A stretch of DNA of 64,000 nucleotides, from positions 124,001 to 188,000 of the forward strand of contig NZ_JBEVVA010000003.1 in assembly GCF_049639735.1 (NCBI RefSeq). The letters are read 5' to 3'. The notes beneath the pieces are model-generated. The model saw only the letters and a program-made list of their open reading frames with translations, was not told the origin of the DNA and searched no databases. Position 1 is the stretch's first letter. Each line of letters starts with the position of its first letter. The DNA comes from Elusimicrobium simillimum (lineage in GTDB: Bacteria; Elusimicrobiota; Elusimicrobia; Elusimicrobiales; Elusimicrobiaceae). Shown one piece after another: positions 1-8,893 of the stretch. A program made the position numbers and the translations under genes.

Positions 1-506
1 GCCTAAAAATGCCTAATGTGGAAATTGTGTACGAAGCCGTGGGCATATTCCCCAAAGCGGGTTACGTGCACGCAGACATGCTGGGCAAGTCTGTTATGGA
101 AAACTTTATAAACCTTAACTTGGCGCAGGTTTGCCTTATTTATAACGATTTTAAGTCTATGGGCAGCCAGAATTTAGTAAAACAGCGTGTTTTACCTTTT
201 AACTTTGAAATCGCCCAGGGCAATACCGTAGAGGGCGAGCAGGAAGAAGACTTTTTATATGAACCGGGCAAAGAAAAGATTTTCCGTGATTTGCTGGTAC
301 GCCATATAAAAGCCAGTTTTTACAGAATTTTGCTTGAATCACAAGCGGCCGAGCTTGCCGCGCGTATGAACGCCATGGACGCCGCCAGCAAAAACGCCGG
401 GGAGATTGCTGATTCGCTAAGCATAAAACTTAACAAAGTGCGCCAAGCCTCAATTACCAACGAAATTACGGAAATTGTAGGCGCGGTGGAAGCGCTTAAT
501 AATTAA
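1..506 (+). CDS. atpG: ATP synthase F1 gamma subunit, C-terminal part (cut by window start)
   Basis: The gamma subunit is the central rotor stalk of F1F0 ATP synthase, turning inside the alpha3beta3 ring. The reading frame is already open at base 3, so only the last 168 or so codons are present and the true start lies outside the window. The C-terminal helix typical of the family is visible, with the pattern ARMNAMDAASKNAGE followed by KLNKVRQASITNEITEIVGA near the stop. It precedes atpD and atpC, the usual order of the atp operon. The 250-bp gap to atpD holds a palindromic element, which is unusual inside this operon. Confidence 0.93.
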   Translation, partial: LKMPNVEIVYEAVGIFPKAGYVHADMLGKSVMENFINLNLAQVCLIYNDFKSMGSQNLVKQRVLPFNFEIAQGNTVEGEQEEDFLYEPGKEKIFRDLLVRHIKASFYRILLESQAAELAARMNAMDAASKNAGEIADSLSIKLNKVRQASITNEITEIVGAVEALNN

Positions 507-530
507 ATAAAAGTTTTTCATGCTTTTATA

Positions 531-725
531 AAGTGCTTTTGCTAAAGAAAATTTTCATAGGAGTTTGAGTAGATTTTCTATTTTATTGCGACGATATTCA
601 AGTAGCGTAGCTACGGTGAGGAGCAAAAAATAGAAAATCTGCCAAAATCCGAAGAAAATTTATACCGCTGATGAAACCCAAGCGAACGCAGGGAGCGCAG
701 CAGCCGGGACGCGAAGCGCAAAAGA
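531..725 (+). repeat. Palindromic intergenic element, copy A (shared flanks, class I core)
   Basis: Near-perfect inverted arms at 571-589 and 623-640 enclose a core holding TCAAGTAGCGTAGCTACGGT. The right flank (641-725, with CCAAAATCCGAAGAAAATT and GACGCGAAGCG) matches copies at 23.1, 44.3 and 53.3 kb, although the arm sequence is different. It lies between atpG and atpD and ends just before the atpD ribosome binding site. Confidence 0.8.
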
Positions 726-757
726 GATTTGAAGCAGTATATACTAAGGAGTTTACA

Positions 758-2179
758 ATGAGTACAGGTATAGTAACACAGGTCATCGGGCCTGTTATAG
801 ACATAGAATTTGCAGAGGGCAAATTACCCAAAATTAATAACGCCGTAGAAATAGCGTTAGGCGAGTCAAAAATTGTGGCCGAAGTTGCCCAGCAGCTGGG
901 CGACAATATGGTGCGTACGGTGGCTTTATCGCCAACAGACGGCCTTGCCAGAGGCGCAAGCGCCACTGATACAGGCGCCCCGCTTACGGTACCTGTGGGT
1001 GAAGCGTGCTTAGGCAGGCTGCTTAACGTTTTAGGCGCGCCTATAGACCACGGTGAACCTGTTAAAGGCCAGGCCAACATGCCCATACACCGCGAACCGC
1101 CAACCTTAGAAGAACAGAAAACAACCCCTGAAATTTTTGAAACAGGCATTAAAGTAGTTGACCTCTTAGCCCCTTACATGAAGGGCGGCAAGGTAGGTTT
1201 ATTTGGCGGCGCCGGCGTAGGCAAAACGGTTCTTATTATGGAACTTATTAACAACGTGGCGCGTGAACACAGCGGCAGCTCCGTATTTGGCGGCGTAGGC
1301 GAAAGAAGCCGCGAGGGTAATGACCTGTGGTTAGACATGAAAGGGGCCGAACTTGCCGACGGCTCTACCGTTTTAGATAAAACAGTGCTTGTATTTGGCC
1401 AAATGAACGAACCGCCGGGCGCGCGCGCTAAAGTAGCTTTAACAGCGCTCACACAGGCCGAGTACTTTAGAGACGTAAAAGGCCAAGACGTGCTGTTATT
1501 TTTAGACAATATTTTCCGCTACGTGCTTGCCAACTCAGAGGTGTCCGCGCTGTTGGGCCGTATGCCTTCAGCCGTAGGTTACCAGCCTACACTTAACACT
1601 GAAATAGGCGCTTTGCAGGAACGTATTACATCAACTAACAAAGGTTCTATTACGTCAATTCAGGCCGTTTATGTGCCCGCTGACGACATGACGGACCCCG
1701 GTGTAGCCGCCACATTTACCCACTTGGACGCGACGACAGTGCTTTCCCGCAGCCTTGTGGAGCTTGGCATTTACCCGGCTGTGGACCCCTTGGAGTCCAC
1801 CTCCAGAATTTTAGACCCCAGAGTAATTGGCGACGAGCACTACCAGGTTGCCCAGGGCGTGCGTAAAATTTTACAGAAGTATAAAGAATTACAGGACATC
1901 ATAGCCATTTTAGGCATAGACGAACTTGGCGACGAAGATAAAAAAGTTGTTGCCAGGGCCAGAAGAATACAAAGGTTCCTTTCCCAGCCGTTCTCCGTGG
2001 GTGAAAAGTTTACCGGCCGCAAAGGCAAATACGTTAAACTGGCGGACACAATTAAAGCTTTTAAAGGTTTAATTAACGGCGAATATGACCATATTTCAGA
2101 GGGTTCTTTCTTTATGTGCGGCGGTATAGAAGACGTGCTTGCCAACCATGAAAAATCCTCCAAGGCCGAGGGCAACTAG
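758..2179 (+). CDS. atpD: ATP synthase F1 beta subunit
   Basis: Catalytic subunit of F1F0 ATP synthase, making or hydrolysing ATP at the inner face of the cytoplasmic membrane. The 473-residue product starts MSTGIVTQVIGPVIDIEF. An upstream in-frame ATG at 671 lies inside a repeat and is rejected, because AAGGAG sits seven bases before the ATG at 758. The Walker A motif GGAGVGKT is at about residue 150, followed by GERSREGNDLW, and SEVSALLGRMPSAVGYQPTL marks the beta family. Length is normal. A palindromic repeat upstream and a 164-bp gap before atpC separate it from its operon partners more widely than usual. Confidence 0.98.
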   Translation: MSTGIVTQVIGPVIDIEFAEGKLPKINNAVEIALGESKIVAEVAQQLGDNMVRTVALSPTDGLARGASATDTGAPLTVPVGEACLGRLLNVLGAPIDHGEPVKGQANMPIHREPPTLEEQKTTPEIFETGIKVVDLLAPYMKGGKVGLFGGAGVGKTVLIMELINNVAREHSGSSVFGGVGERSREGNDLWLDMKGAELADGSTVLDKTVLVFGQMNEPPGARAKVALTALTQAEYFRDVKGQDVLLFLDNIFRYVLANSEVSALLGRMPSAVGYQPTLNTEIGALQERITSTNKGSITSIQAVYVPADDMTDPGVAATFTHLDATTVLSRSLVELGIYPAVDPLESTSRILDPRVIGDEHYQVAQGVRKILQKYKELQDIIAILGIDELGDEDKKVVARARRIQRFLSQPFSVGEKFTGRKGKYVKLADTIKAFKGLINGEYDHISEGSFFMCGGIEDVLANHEKSSKAEGN

Positions 2180-2214
2180 CTAAGTCCTAAGGGCAAAAGT
2201 TGTTCTATATTTGA

Positions 2215-2272
2215 AGGTACACCCCTTTTCTCCCTTTCGTAAAGGGAGTACCCCGGATGGGGTAGGGATTTA
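2215..2272 (+). repeat. Short hairpin repeat CTCCCTTTnnnAAAGGGAG
   Basis: A hairpin CTCCCTTTCGTAAAGGGAG between atpD and atpC, followed by CCCCGGATGGGGTAGGGA. Related hairpins CTCCCTTTACAAAAGGGAG occur at about 5754 and 19008. It looks like a small REP-type repeat; there is no T-run, so termination inside the atp operon is not expected. Confidence 0.6.
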
Positions 2273-2343
2273 ATTTTGCAAAGCAACTTTTTGCTTAAGC
2301 TTATATACCAAAATTTGGAATATAGTTTAAAGCGGAGCATTAC

Positions 2344-2763
2344 ATGAAGAAACTTAAACTAACAATACTCACACCGGAGCGCCCAATAGTCCAAGATAAA
2401 GAAGTGGACTTTGTAGCGTTCCCCGCTTATGAGGGTGAAATGGGTGTTTTGCCGGGCCATGAAAAGGCCGTGGTGCTCTTACAACACGGTATTTTGCGCT
2501 ATAAAAACGGCGACCAGCAGGAAGAGTTTGCCGTAATGGGCGGCTTTGCCGAGGTATTTAAAGACAATATTTCAGTACTGGCAGAAGACGCCGCGCTGGC
2601 GGGCGAAGTGGACGAAGAAGCTGAAAGGCAGAAGATAGCCAAAACAAAGCAGTCTCTCTCTTCGCACGACGCGGACATAGACTTTGAACTGGCGGAAATA
2701 GAGTTAAAAGCGTCACTCATGAAAATGAAAATAAAAAACCGCGGCCAAAGAAGATCTAAATAA
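2344..2763 (+). CDS. atpC: ATP synthase F1 epsilon subunit
   Basis: Small rotor subunit that couples gamma to the c-ring and can inhibit ATP hydrolysis. The 139-residue product has the N-terminal beta-sandwich signature LTILTPERPIVQDKEVDFVA and GEMGVLPGHE, then a helical C-terminus rich in Glu and Lys. The start has GCGGAG nine bases upstream. It is the last gene of the atp operon and is followed directly by a strong terminator. Length agrees with the family (about 130-140 residues). Confidence 0.96.
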   Translation: MKKLKLTILTPERPIVQDKEVDFVAFPAYEGEMGVLPGHEKAVVLLQHGILRYKNGDQQEEFAVMGGFAEVFKDNISVLAEDAALAGEVDEEAERQKIAKTKQSLSSHDADIDFELAEIELKASLMKMKIKNRGQRRSK

Positions 2764-2767
2764 AAAA

Positions 2768-2796
2768 ACCTCCCTGAAAATCAGGGAGGTTTTTTA
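2768..2796 (+). terminator. Rho-independent terminator of the atp operon
   Basis: Hairpin CCTCCCTGAAAATCAGGGAGG followed by seven T, directly after atpC. Confidence 0.92.
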
Positions 2797-2869
2797 TCCA
2801 TTGTTCTAAAAAGTCTCTCGGTAAGCAAATTATTTAATATAATTTTTTAAATAATCTGTTGGAGAAGGC

Positions 2870-3778
2870 ATGAAAAAATATTTTATTATACCGGGCATTA
2901 TTTTGTTATTTCTTATCCTAGCCACCCAGACGTCCGGGGAGGCGCAGGTGGGAATAATAGTTTTTGGTATTTTTATTGGGGTTCCGTTTTTCCTCATAAT
3001 CTCTGCAGCGTTTTCATCCTCCCGCACAAATAAAGAGGCCGAAAACGTCAAAAAGTCAGCCGTCTACCAACATTTAAATACCGAGGATAAAAAAGCGTTT
3101 GAGCTGGAAAACATGGCGATATATAAACCTTCTTCAGAAAGACGCACTATGCTTTTGTTAGCTTTTATTCTCTTACCGCTTTTAATTCTTGTTTTATTTG
3201 TAACCCCAAAAGACACGTCTTCCTCAGAACTTTTAATGTTTCGTATCGGCATAGGCGGCGTACTGCTGATTATAACGTTCTTCCTTTTAAAAATGGCTTT
3301 ACTAAAAACGTTTATTGGGGTTTCCCCTTCACATTTAATATTTTGGAATAGGAAATACCAATGGAGCGATATAGAAGCAATAGATCTAGATGCGCAATAC
3401 TCTACTGATCAATCATTAAAAAACCAGTTATTAAAACCTTCTTTTTCAACAAAAACTAATCTTAATCTCAGTGTAAGATTAACACTCCAAGCCCATCAGC
3501 GTATTACAAAGAAGCGAAAAAATATTGCTGTTCTCTTAGCAGTTCTGTTAATAATTATATGCGCTGCTTTTATTTTTATTTACTTTTTCTCCTCCCCACA
3601 ATGGAACAATAACCCACCCCCGTCTGCCGCAAGTATCACTTTTTTTATTGGTGTAGTATTTTTGTTTTTAAAAGATTATGCCCAACCTGGCAAGCTTGAG
3701 TTGCGCATAAATACAAAAGATAACATGCGCATGATAGAAGCGCTAAACTATTATAAAGAAAAATATTCAATACAATAA
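2870..3778 (+). CDS. Multi-pass membrane protein of unknown function
   Basis: I do not recognise a family with certainty. The 302-residue product has six hydrophobic segments: two near the N-terminus (about residues 3-22 and 25-45), two around 88-140 and two around 222-266. Between segments four and five is a soluble stretch containing SHLIFWNRKYQWSDIEAIDLD, a pattern reminiscent of bacterial PH-like domains that follow membrane helices; this is only a resemblance. TTGGAG lies seven bases before the ATG. It stands alone between the atp terminator and a pilin gene. Confidence 0.75.
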   Translation: MKKYFIIPGIILLFLILATQTSGEAQVGIIVFGIFIGVPFFLIISAAFSSSRTNKEAENVKKSAVYQHLNTEDKKAFELENMAIYKPSSERRTMLLLAFILLPLLILVLFVTPKDTSSSELLMFRIGIGGVLLIITFFLLKMALLKTFIGVSPSHLIFWNRKYQWSDIEAIDLDAQYSTDQSLKNQLLKPSFSTKTNLNLSVRLTLQAHQRITKKRKNIAVLLAVLLIIICAAFIFIYFFSSPQWNNNPPPSAASITFFIGVVFLFLKDYAQPGKLELRINTKDNMRMIEALNYYKEKYSIQ

Positions 3779-3779
3779 A

Positions 3780-3810
3780 AACACCCCCTCTGATTAAACC
3801 AGGGGGGCAA
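3780..3810 (+). terminator. Weak terminator-like hairpin
   Basis: CCCCCT and AGGGGG arms around a short loop just after the membrane protein stop codon. There is no long T-run, so function is uncertain. Confidence 0.45.
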
Positions 3811-3918
3811 ATCTTCAATAATCCTTGTGAGTTTAGTTAAACTATCTACAGACTCCTCTTACAAATACACATAACTTTTTGTACAATTATATTCTATAAT
3901 CATTTTAGGAGAAAAAAC

Positions 3919-4398
3919 ATGAAAAAAGGGTTTACTTTAATAGAACTTTTGGTAGTTGTATTAATAATTGGTATTTTAGCCGCGATTGCACTACCTCAAT
4001 ACACAAAAGCCGTAGAAAAAAGCAGAGTTACCGAGGCGTTATCAAACCTAAAGACAATTCGCGACAACTCGCAAATGTATGTAATGGCCCATGGGTTTCC
4101 TAACCCCCAATTGCTAGACCAAGACTTTGCTAACGCCGTAGATATAGAGCTTACCGGCGGCTCTTGGGACAGCGAAGGTTATTATGTAACTAAAAATTTT
4201 AAATACCAAATGGGTTGTTTCGCTACAGGGTGCGAAAGCTGGGCGCTTCGCGCTGGGGATAAATATGTATTAGTAAGTTTAATTTCTTCTTCCGGTGAAA
4301 TAGACAACGCCTGTTATGATTATGAGGACCCTGCTGGCGTAGCAATATGCAAACAACTTGTTGCCAACGGTTACAGGCATGAAGAAGGCACCTATTAA
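3919..4398 (+). CDS. Type IV pilin-like protein
   Basis: A prepilin of 159 residues. It begins MKKGFTLIELLVVVLIIG: a short positive leader, the prepilin peptidase site G|F, Glu at position +5 of the mature protein and a long hydrophobic helix. The globular part has four cysteines, including CFATGCESW and CYDYEDPAGVAICK, which could form disulfides. AGGAG precedes the ATG. The N-terminal 30 residues are almost the same as in three other pilin genes here (27.5, 28.3 and 57.0 kb), while the C-terminal parts differ. No pilus assembly ATPase or peptidase gene is nearby, so it is an orphan pilin or pseudopilin. Confidence 0.93.
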   Translation: MKKGFTLIELLVVVLIIGILAAIALPQYTKAVEKSRVTEALSNLKTIRDNSQMYVMAHGFPNPQLLDQDFANAVDIELTGGSWDSEGYYVTKNFKYQMGCFATGCESWALRAGDKYVLVSLISSSGEIDNACYDYEDPAGVAICKQLVANGYRHEEGTY

Positions 4399-4435
4399 AC
4401 AATTATTTAATGTAGAAATCGGATGATCCTTAAAC

Positions 4436-4465
4436 AACCCCCCGGCAATTTCTTGCCGGGGGGTT
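4436..4465. terminator. Strong hairpin between convergent pilin and recA
   Basis: Perfect 13-bp arms AACCCCCCGGCAA and TTGCCGGGGGGTT with a 4-base loop. It lies between the pilin (+) and recA (-) and could end transcripts from both sides. Confidence 0.75.
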
Positions 4466-4506
4466 AACTAATATCTTGAGGTTGCTACCGTGCTGCCGTA
4501 ACAAAT

Positions 4507-5571
4507 TTATTTATTGCCTTTACCTTTTTTTACTATAGGGGCAACGTCTTCTTTGGCTTCTTCACTCTTTTTACCTTCAAAGTGGTGGCCAAGGTACTTT
4601 TCTTTAAGTTTATTTTCTATTTCTAAAGAAAGTTCCACATTATCTTTAAGGTACTGGCGGGCGTTATCGGCTCCCTGGCCCAGCTTTTCCGTGCCGTAGA
4701 GGAACCAACTGCCGCTTTTCTCTATAATACCGGCCTGTACGCCCATATCAATTATGCAGCCTTCCTTTGAAATACCCTCGCCGTGTAACATAGTAAACTC
4801 GGCCTGTCTGTAAGGCGGGGCAACTTTGTTTTTGGTTACTTTGGCGCGTACGCGGGTACCTATAATTTCGTCGCCTTTTTTAAGGTTTTCAATTTTTCTT
4901 ACGTCAATACGTACAGATGAATAAAACTTTAAGGCCAAACCGCCCGGCGTTGTCTCCGGGTTGCCAAACATTATGCCTATTTTCTGCCTTATCTGGTTAA
5001 TAAAGATAATGCTGGTTTTGGTTTTAGCTAAAAGGCTGGTTAATTTTCTAAGAGCCTGCGACATTAAGCGGGCCTGCAAACCTACATGCGCGTCGCCCAT
5101 TTCGCCCTCAATTTCCGCCCTGGGCACAAGCGCGGCTACGGAGTCTATAATAATTAAATCAACAGCGCCGCTGCGTACTAATTTTTCTGCAATTTCAAGG
5201 GCTTGTTCGCCGCTGTCAGGCTGCGATACAAAAAGCTCGTCCACATCTACGCCTATGCTGTTGGCGTACACAGGGTCAAGCGCGTGTTCCGCGTCTATAA
5301 AGGCGACTACGCCGCCGGCTTTTTGCGCCTGCGCCGCTATGTGTAAGCTGAGTGTAGTTTTACCGCCGGCTTCAGGCCCGTAAATTTCTATTACACGCCC
5401 TCTGGGCACGCCGCCTACGCCAAGCGCGAGGTCAAGTGACAGTGCGCCTGTGGAAATAGCGTCAATTTTTTTAATACTGCCGGCGCCTAATTTTAAAATT
5501 GCTTCTTTACCAAAACTTTTTTCAATCTGGCTCATAGCCAGTTCAAGTGCTTTTGCTTTATTCGCGTCCAT
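4507..5571 (-). CDS. recA: Recombinase RecA
   Basis: ATP-dependent strand-exchange protein for homologous recombination and the SOS co-protease. The 354-residue product starts MDANKAKALELAMSQIEKSF; an upstream extension of seven codons is rejected because GAGG lies at the right distance from this ATG. Walker A reads GPEAGGKTT (common form GPESSGKTT), and FINQIRQKIGIMFGNPETTP covers the L2 region. The acidic, Lys-rich tail ends KKGKGNK. It has its own strong promoter at 5645-5674. No LexA-type operator was recognised. Confidence 0.98.
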   Translation of the reverse strand: MDANKAKALELAMSQIEKSFGKEAILKLGAGSIKKIDAISTGALSLDLALGVGGVPRGRVIEIYGPEAGGKTTLSLHIAAQAQKAGGVVAFIDAEHALDPVYANSIGVDVDELFVSQPDSGEQALEIAEKLVRSGAVDLIIIDSVAALVPRAEIEGEMGDAHVGLQARLMSQALRKLTSLLAKTKTSIIFINQIRQKIGIMFGNPETTPGGLALKFYSSVRIDVRKIENLKKGDEIIGTRVRAKVTKNKVAPPYRQAEFTMLHGEGISKEGCIIDMGVQAGIIEKSGSWFLYGTEKLGQGADNARQYLKDNVELSLEIENKLKEKYLGHHFEGKKSEEAKEDVAPIVKKGKGNK

Positions 5572-5644
5572 TTTATACCTCGCTCTTTGCAATTATTACA
5601 CAAATCAAAACTGAAACATTGTAATGCGTTCTATCTTTTGTTCT

Positions 5645-5674
5645 ATTATAACATTGTTTTTTTAATTTTGTCAA
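5645..5674 (-). promoter_or_regulatory. Sigma-70-type promoter of recA
   Basis: Perfect TTGACA (5674-5669) and TATAAT (5650-5645) on the minus strand with an 18-base spacer, about 74 bases before the recA start. Confidence 0.88.
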
Positions 5675-5737
5675 TTATCTTATTTTACAGGTCTATATTT
5701 TTCTTCTCCCTCTTAGGGGATATTGTTCCGGTTCTGG

Positions 5738-5776
5738 ATACACGTCCTTTTCTCCCTTTACAAAAGGGAGATTAAC
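5738..5776. repeat. Short hairpin repeat between recA and clpC
   Basis: TCTCCCTTTACAAAAGGGAGA, a hairpin of the same small family as at about 2231 and 19008. On the minus strand it lies upstream of the recA promoter and just downstream of clpC, and may mark the 3' end of the clpC transcript, though no T-run follows. Confidence 0.55.
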
Positions 5777-5781
5777 AACAG

Positions 5782-8295
5782 TTATTTTACCGCTTCCGCT
5801 TTCTCGGGCACGGCGCATTGTTTAAATGTAAGTTTAGCTTCCGCTTCATCATAATCCGCCATAATTGTGGAGCAGTTGGGGTAGCCCTTTTTCAAAATAT
5901 CCTCGGCCAATGGGTCTTCCAGGTCACGCTGTAAGGCGCGCAACAGCGGGCGGGCGCCGTATTTAGGGTCAAACCCGCGCTCTATAAGAAAGTTTCTGGC
6001 GCTGTCAGATAAAAGTATATGCAAATCTCTCTCCTGCAATTTCTCAGTTACTTTTTTGAGGTTGATGTCCAAAATCTCGCTCAAATGTTCTTTATTTAAG
6101 GAGTGGAACACAACAATCTCGTCTATTCTGTTAACAAATTCAGGATTGAAAACTTTTTTAACCTCTTCCATGACGTTTTGTTTCATTTTGTCATGCTCTT
6201 GCGCTTCGTTATTTTGCGGGGCAAAACCAAGCCCGCCGCCTTTATTGGTAATTTCTCTGGCGCCTACGTTAGAGGTCATTATAATTACAGAGTTTTTAAA
6301 GCTAACTTTATGCCCTAAAGAATCCGTCAAAGTACCCTCGTCAAGCACTTGCAGTAAAATGTTAAAAATATCCGGGTGCGCCTTTTCAATTTCGTCCAAC
6401 ACTATAACGCTGTAGGGGCGGCGGCGCACGGCTTCCGTCAGCTGCCCGCCCTCTTCAAAGCCCACATAGCCCGGGGGCGCGCCTATAAGGCGTGACACTG
6501 CAAATTTTTCCATATATTCAGACATGTCTATACGCACCATAGCGTCTTCATCACCAAACATAAAAGATGCTAAAGTTTTGGCAAGCTCCGTCTTGCCTAC
6601 GCCGGTAGGGCCTAAGAATAAGAAGCCGCCTATAGGCTTTTTGGGGTTGCCCAGGCCAGTGCGGGAACGTCTGATAGCCTGCGATACTACGCGCACGGCC
6701 TCGTCTTGGCCGACAATGCTTTCGTGCATAGACTCTTCCATATGCAATATTTTGTCGGTCTCGCTTTGTGTAAGGCGCGTTACGGGTATGCCCGTCCATT
6801 TGGACGCTACCAGCGCGATGTCCTCGGCCGTTACTTCCGGGCGTTGGGTTTCTTTTTCTTTATCCCACTTTTCTTTAAGGTGTTCAATATATTTTCTAAG
6901 GCGCTCCTGCGTTTCTTTAGCGCGGGCGGCTGTCTCAAAATCTTTCTTTTCTATGGCTTCTTCTTTTTCTTTGATAGAAGCGTCATACTCTTTTTGCTTA
7001 AGCTTAAGTTCTTTAGGAGTGACGGAGTTTTTTATTCTCGCCCTCGCGCCCGCTTCGTCAAAAAGGTCAATGGCTTTGTCCGGTAAGCTGCGGTCTGATA
7101 TATAACGGTCCGATATTTCGGCCGCGGCTTCTACCGCGTCGTCGGTAAAAGTAACTTTATGGTGCGCTTCATAGCCGCCCCTTAAACCTTTTAAAATTTC
7201 AATTGTTTCGTCCACACTTGGCGGGTCAACCACTACGGGCTGAAAGCGGCGTTCAAGCGCGGCGTCGGCCTCAATATTACGCCTAAACTCGTCAAAAGTC
7301 GTTGCGCCTATGCACTGCACCGTGCCTCTGGCAAGGGCGGGTTTAAGCATGTTGGAAGCGTCTATAGACCCCTCCGCCGCGCCGGCGCCTATAATGGTGT
7401 GCAGCTCGTCAATAAAAATAATATTTTCGCGGTTTTTTTCAAGCTCTGCTATAAGGTTTTTAAGGCGCTGTTCAAACTCTCCGCGATACTTTGTCCCCGC
7501 CACAAGGCCCGCTAAGTCCAGGCTGAGTATTCTTTTGCCGTTTAAAACATCGTCAATTTCGCCGTCGGCTATTCTTTGGGCCAGACCCTCCACTATAGCG
7601 GTTTTGCCTACGCCCGGTTCGCCTACTAAAACAGGGTTGTTTTTGGTGCGGCGGGCTAAAATTTGTATTATTCTTTCCACTTCTTCTTCACGGCCTATAA
7701 CGGGGTCCAGCTCGCCTTTGGCGGCCTGGGCGGTAAGGTCACGGGCAAATTCGTCTAAAAGCGGTGTTTTACTTTTGCTTTTTTTGGCCGGATATTCAAC
7801 ACCGTGGGAGGTAAACGTGTCTTCAAGCTCGTCACGCTCTTCCGCTTCCGCGGCGCCTGACGCGCTGGAAATTTCTAAAACGGTTTCTCTAACAGCTTCT
7901 ACGTTTAAACCGAATGCTTCTAATATGCGCACAGCCACGCCCTCGTCTTCACGGATAAGGCCAAGCAACAGGTGCTCCGTGCCCACATAATCGGCCCCGG
8001 TTATTTGGGATTCTTCTAAAGAATATTCCAAAACTTTTTTAGCGCGCGGCGTAAACGGTATTTCCCCCATAAGCATGATAGTATCGCCTATGCCTACCAG
8101 TTTTTCTATTTCCGCTCTTACGCGTTTATATCCCACGCCCAGCAGCGATAACGCTTTAAAAGACGTGCTGTCTTCTATAGAAACCAAACCCAAAAGTATA
8201 TGTTCCGTGCCGACGTAGTCGTGGTTAAATCTTTTTGCTTCTTCCTGCGCTATGAGTACCGCTTTTTGCGCTCTTTCCGTAAATCTTTTTGCCAT
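5782..8295 (-). CDS. clpC: ClpC-type AAA+ protease ATPase
   Basis: ATPase subunit that unfolds proteins for the ClpP peptidase. In the 837-residue product, Clp N-terminal repeats cover about residues 1-145. The first AAA+ domain has Walker A GEPGVGKT near 225. A UVR-like coiled segment with KDFETAARAKETQERL follows in the middle region, which marks ClpC rather than ClpB. The second AAA+ domain has GPTGVGKT near 562 and a C-terminal D2-small domain with RGFDPKYGARPLLRALQ. GGAG precedes the start. The usual ctsR-mcsAB partners are absent from the flanks, so it seems monocistronic. Confidence 0.97.
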   Translation of the reverse strand: MAKRFTERAQKAVLIAQEEAKRFNHDYVGTEHILLGLVSIEDSTSFKALSLLGVGYKRVRAEIEKLVGIGDTIMLMGEIPFTPRAKKVLEYSLEESQITGADYVGTEHLLLGLIREDEGVAVRILEAFGLNVEAVRETVLEISSASGAAEAEERDELEDTFTSHGVEYPAKKSKSKTPLLDEFARDLTAQAAKGELDPVIGREEEVERIIQILARRTKNNPVLVGEPGVGKTAIVEGLAQRIADGEIDDVLNGKRILSLDLAGLVAGTKYRGEFEQRLKNLIAELEKNRENIIFIDELHTIIGAGAAEGSIDASNMLKPALARGTVQCIGATTFDEFRRNIEADAALERRFQPVVVDPPSVDETIEILKGLRGGYEAHHKVTFTDDAVEAAAEISDRYISDRSLPDKAIDLFDEAGARARIKNSVTPKELKLKQKEYDASIKEKEEAIEKKDFETAARAKETQERLRKYIEHLKEKWDKEKETQRPEVTAEDIALVASKWTGIPVTRLTQSETDKILHMEESMHESIVGQDEAVRVVSQAIRRSRTGLGNPKKPIGGFLFLGPTGVGKTELAKTLASFMFGDEDAMVRIDMSEYMEKFAVSRLIGAPPGYVGFEEGGQLTEAVRRRPYSVIVLDEIEKAHPDIFNILLQVLDEGTLTDSLGHKVSFKNSVIIMTSNVGAREITNKGGGLGFAPQNNEAQEHDKMKQNVMEEVKKVFNPEFVNRIDEIVVFHSLNKEHLSEILDINLKKVTEKLQERDLHILLSDSARNFLIERGFDPKYGARPLLRALQRDLEDPLAEDILKKGYPNCSTIMADYDEAEAKLTFKQCAVPEKAEAVK

Positions 8296-8370
8296 TTTTA
8301 TAATTCTCCAAAATTGTCTATATAATAATATTATTATATTTACATTGCTTTGTGTTGCCGCTTAGCCACC

Positions 8371-8430
8371 CTCTGCTATAACTTTACGTCAAAGTTTACA
8401 AGGTAAACACCCGCAGCAAGAGCAAAATAT
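8371..8430 (+). repeat. 60-bp repeat upstream of ndk (single copy)
   Basis: CTGCTATAACTTTACGTCAA followed by AGTTTACAAGGTAAAC and GCAGCAAG. The same unit occurs twice in tandem before gyrB (38676-38800). It holds the small palindrome GTTTACAAGGTAAAC. Confidence 0.8.
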
Positions 8431-8433
8431 ATG

Positions 8434-8439
8434 TATAAT
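8434..8439 (+). promoter_or_regulatory. -10 hexamer six bases before the ndk ATG
   Basis: TATAAT then GAAATC then ATG. Transcription would start at or next to the A of the ATG. No Shine-Dalgarno sequence and no clear -35 hexamer are seen. Confidence 0.6.
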
Positions 8440-8445
8440 GAAATC

Positions 8446-8892
8446 ATGGAAAGAACATTAATTTTAATTAAACCGGACGCTATACAAAAAAGGCTTACCG
8501 GTATTATACTGGACCGTATAGAATCCCTCGGCCTGCAAATGGCCGCAGCCAAAGTGGCAGTAGTCACTGACGACCTTGCCAGAAAACATTATGACAACCT
8601 GGCAGGCACACCCTACGTTGATAACGTAGTCAAATTTATGATGGGTGATTTTAACAATATTACCAACCACCGTGTGTACGCTTTTGTATACGAGGGTGAA
8701 AATGCCGTGGCCAAAGTGCGCGAAATGATAGGCAACACCAACCCCGACAAGGCCGACCCATGGACAATCAGGGGCCAGTTTGGCTGCTTTAAAAACGGCG
8801 TTATGCAAAACGCTGTGCACGCATCGGGCACACCGCAGGAAGCGGAAAGGGAAATTGCGCTTTGGTTTAAAAAGGAAGAAATTGTAAGTTAA
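8446..8892 (+). CDS. ndk: Nucleoside diphosphate kinase
   Basis: Transfers the gamma phosphate of ATP to nucleoside diphosphates through a phosphohistidine. The start is placed at MERTLILIKPDA (148 residues), the canonical N-terminus; an ATG five codons earlier would overlap the -10 hexamer. The family normally has the active histidine in N-x-x-H-(G/A)-SD; here the matching segment is MQNAVHASGTPQEAE, with His before AS, so the catalytic His is kept but the SD pair is replaced by GT. First gene of a run with the hydrolase-like gene, murQ and anmK. Probably leaderless. Confidence 0.95.
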   Translation: MERTLILIKPDAIQKRLTGIILDRIESLGLQMAAAKVAVVTDDLARKHYDNLAGTPYVDNVVKFMMGDFNNITNHRVYAFVYEGENAVAKVREMIGNTNPDKADPWTIRGQFGCFKNGVMQNAVHASGTPQEAEREIALWFKKEEIVS

Positions 8893-8893
8893 C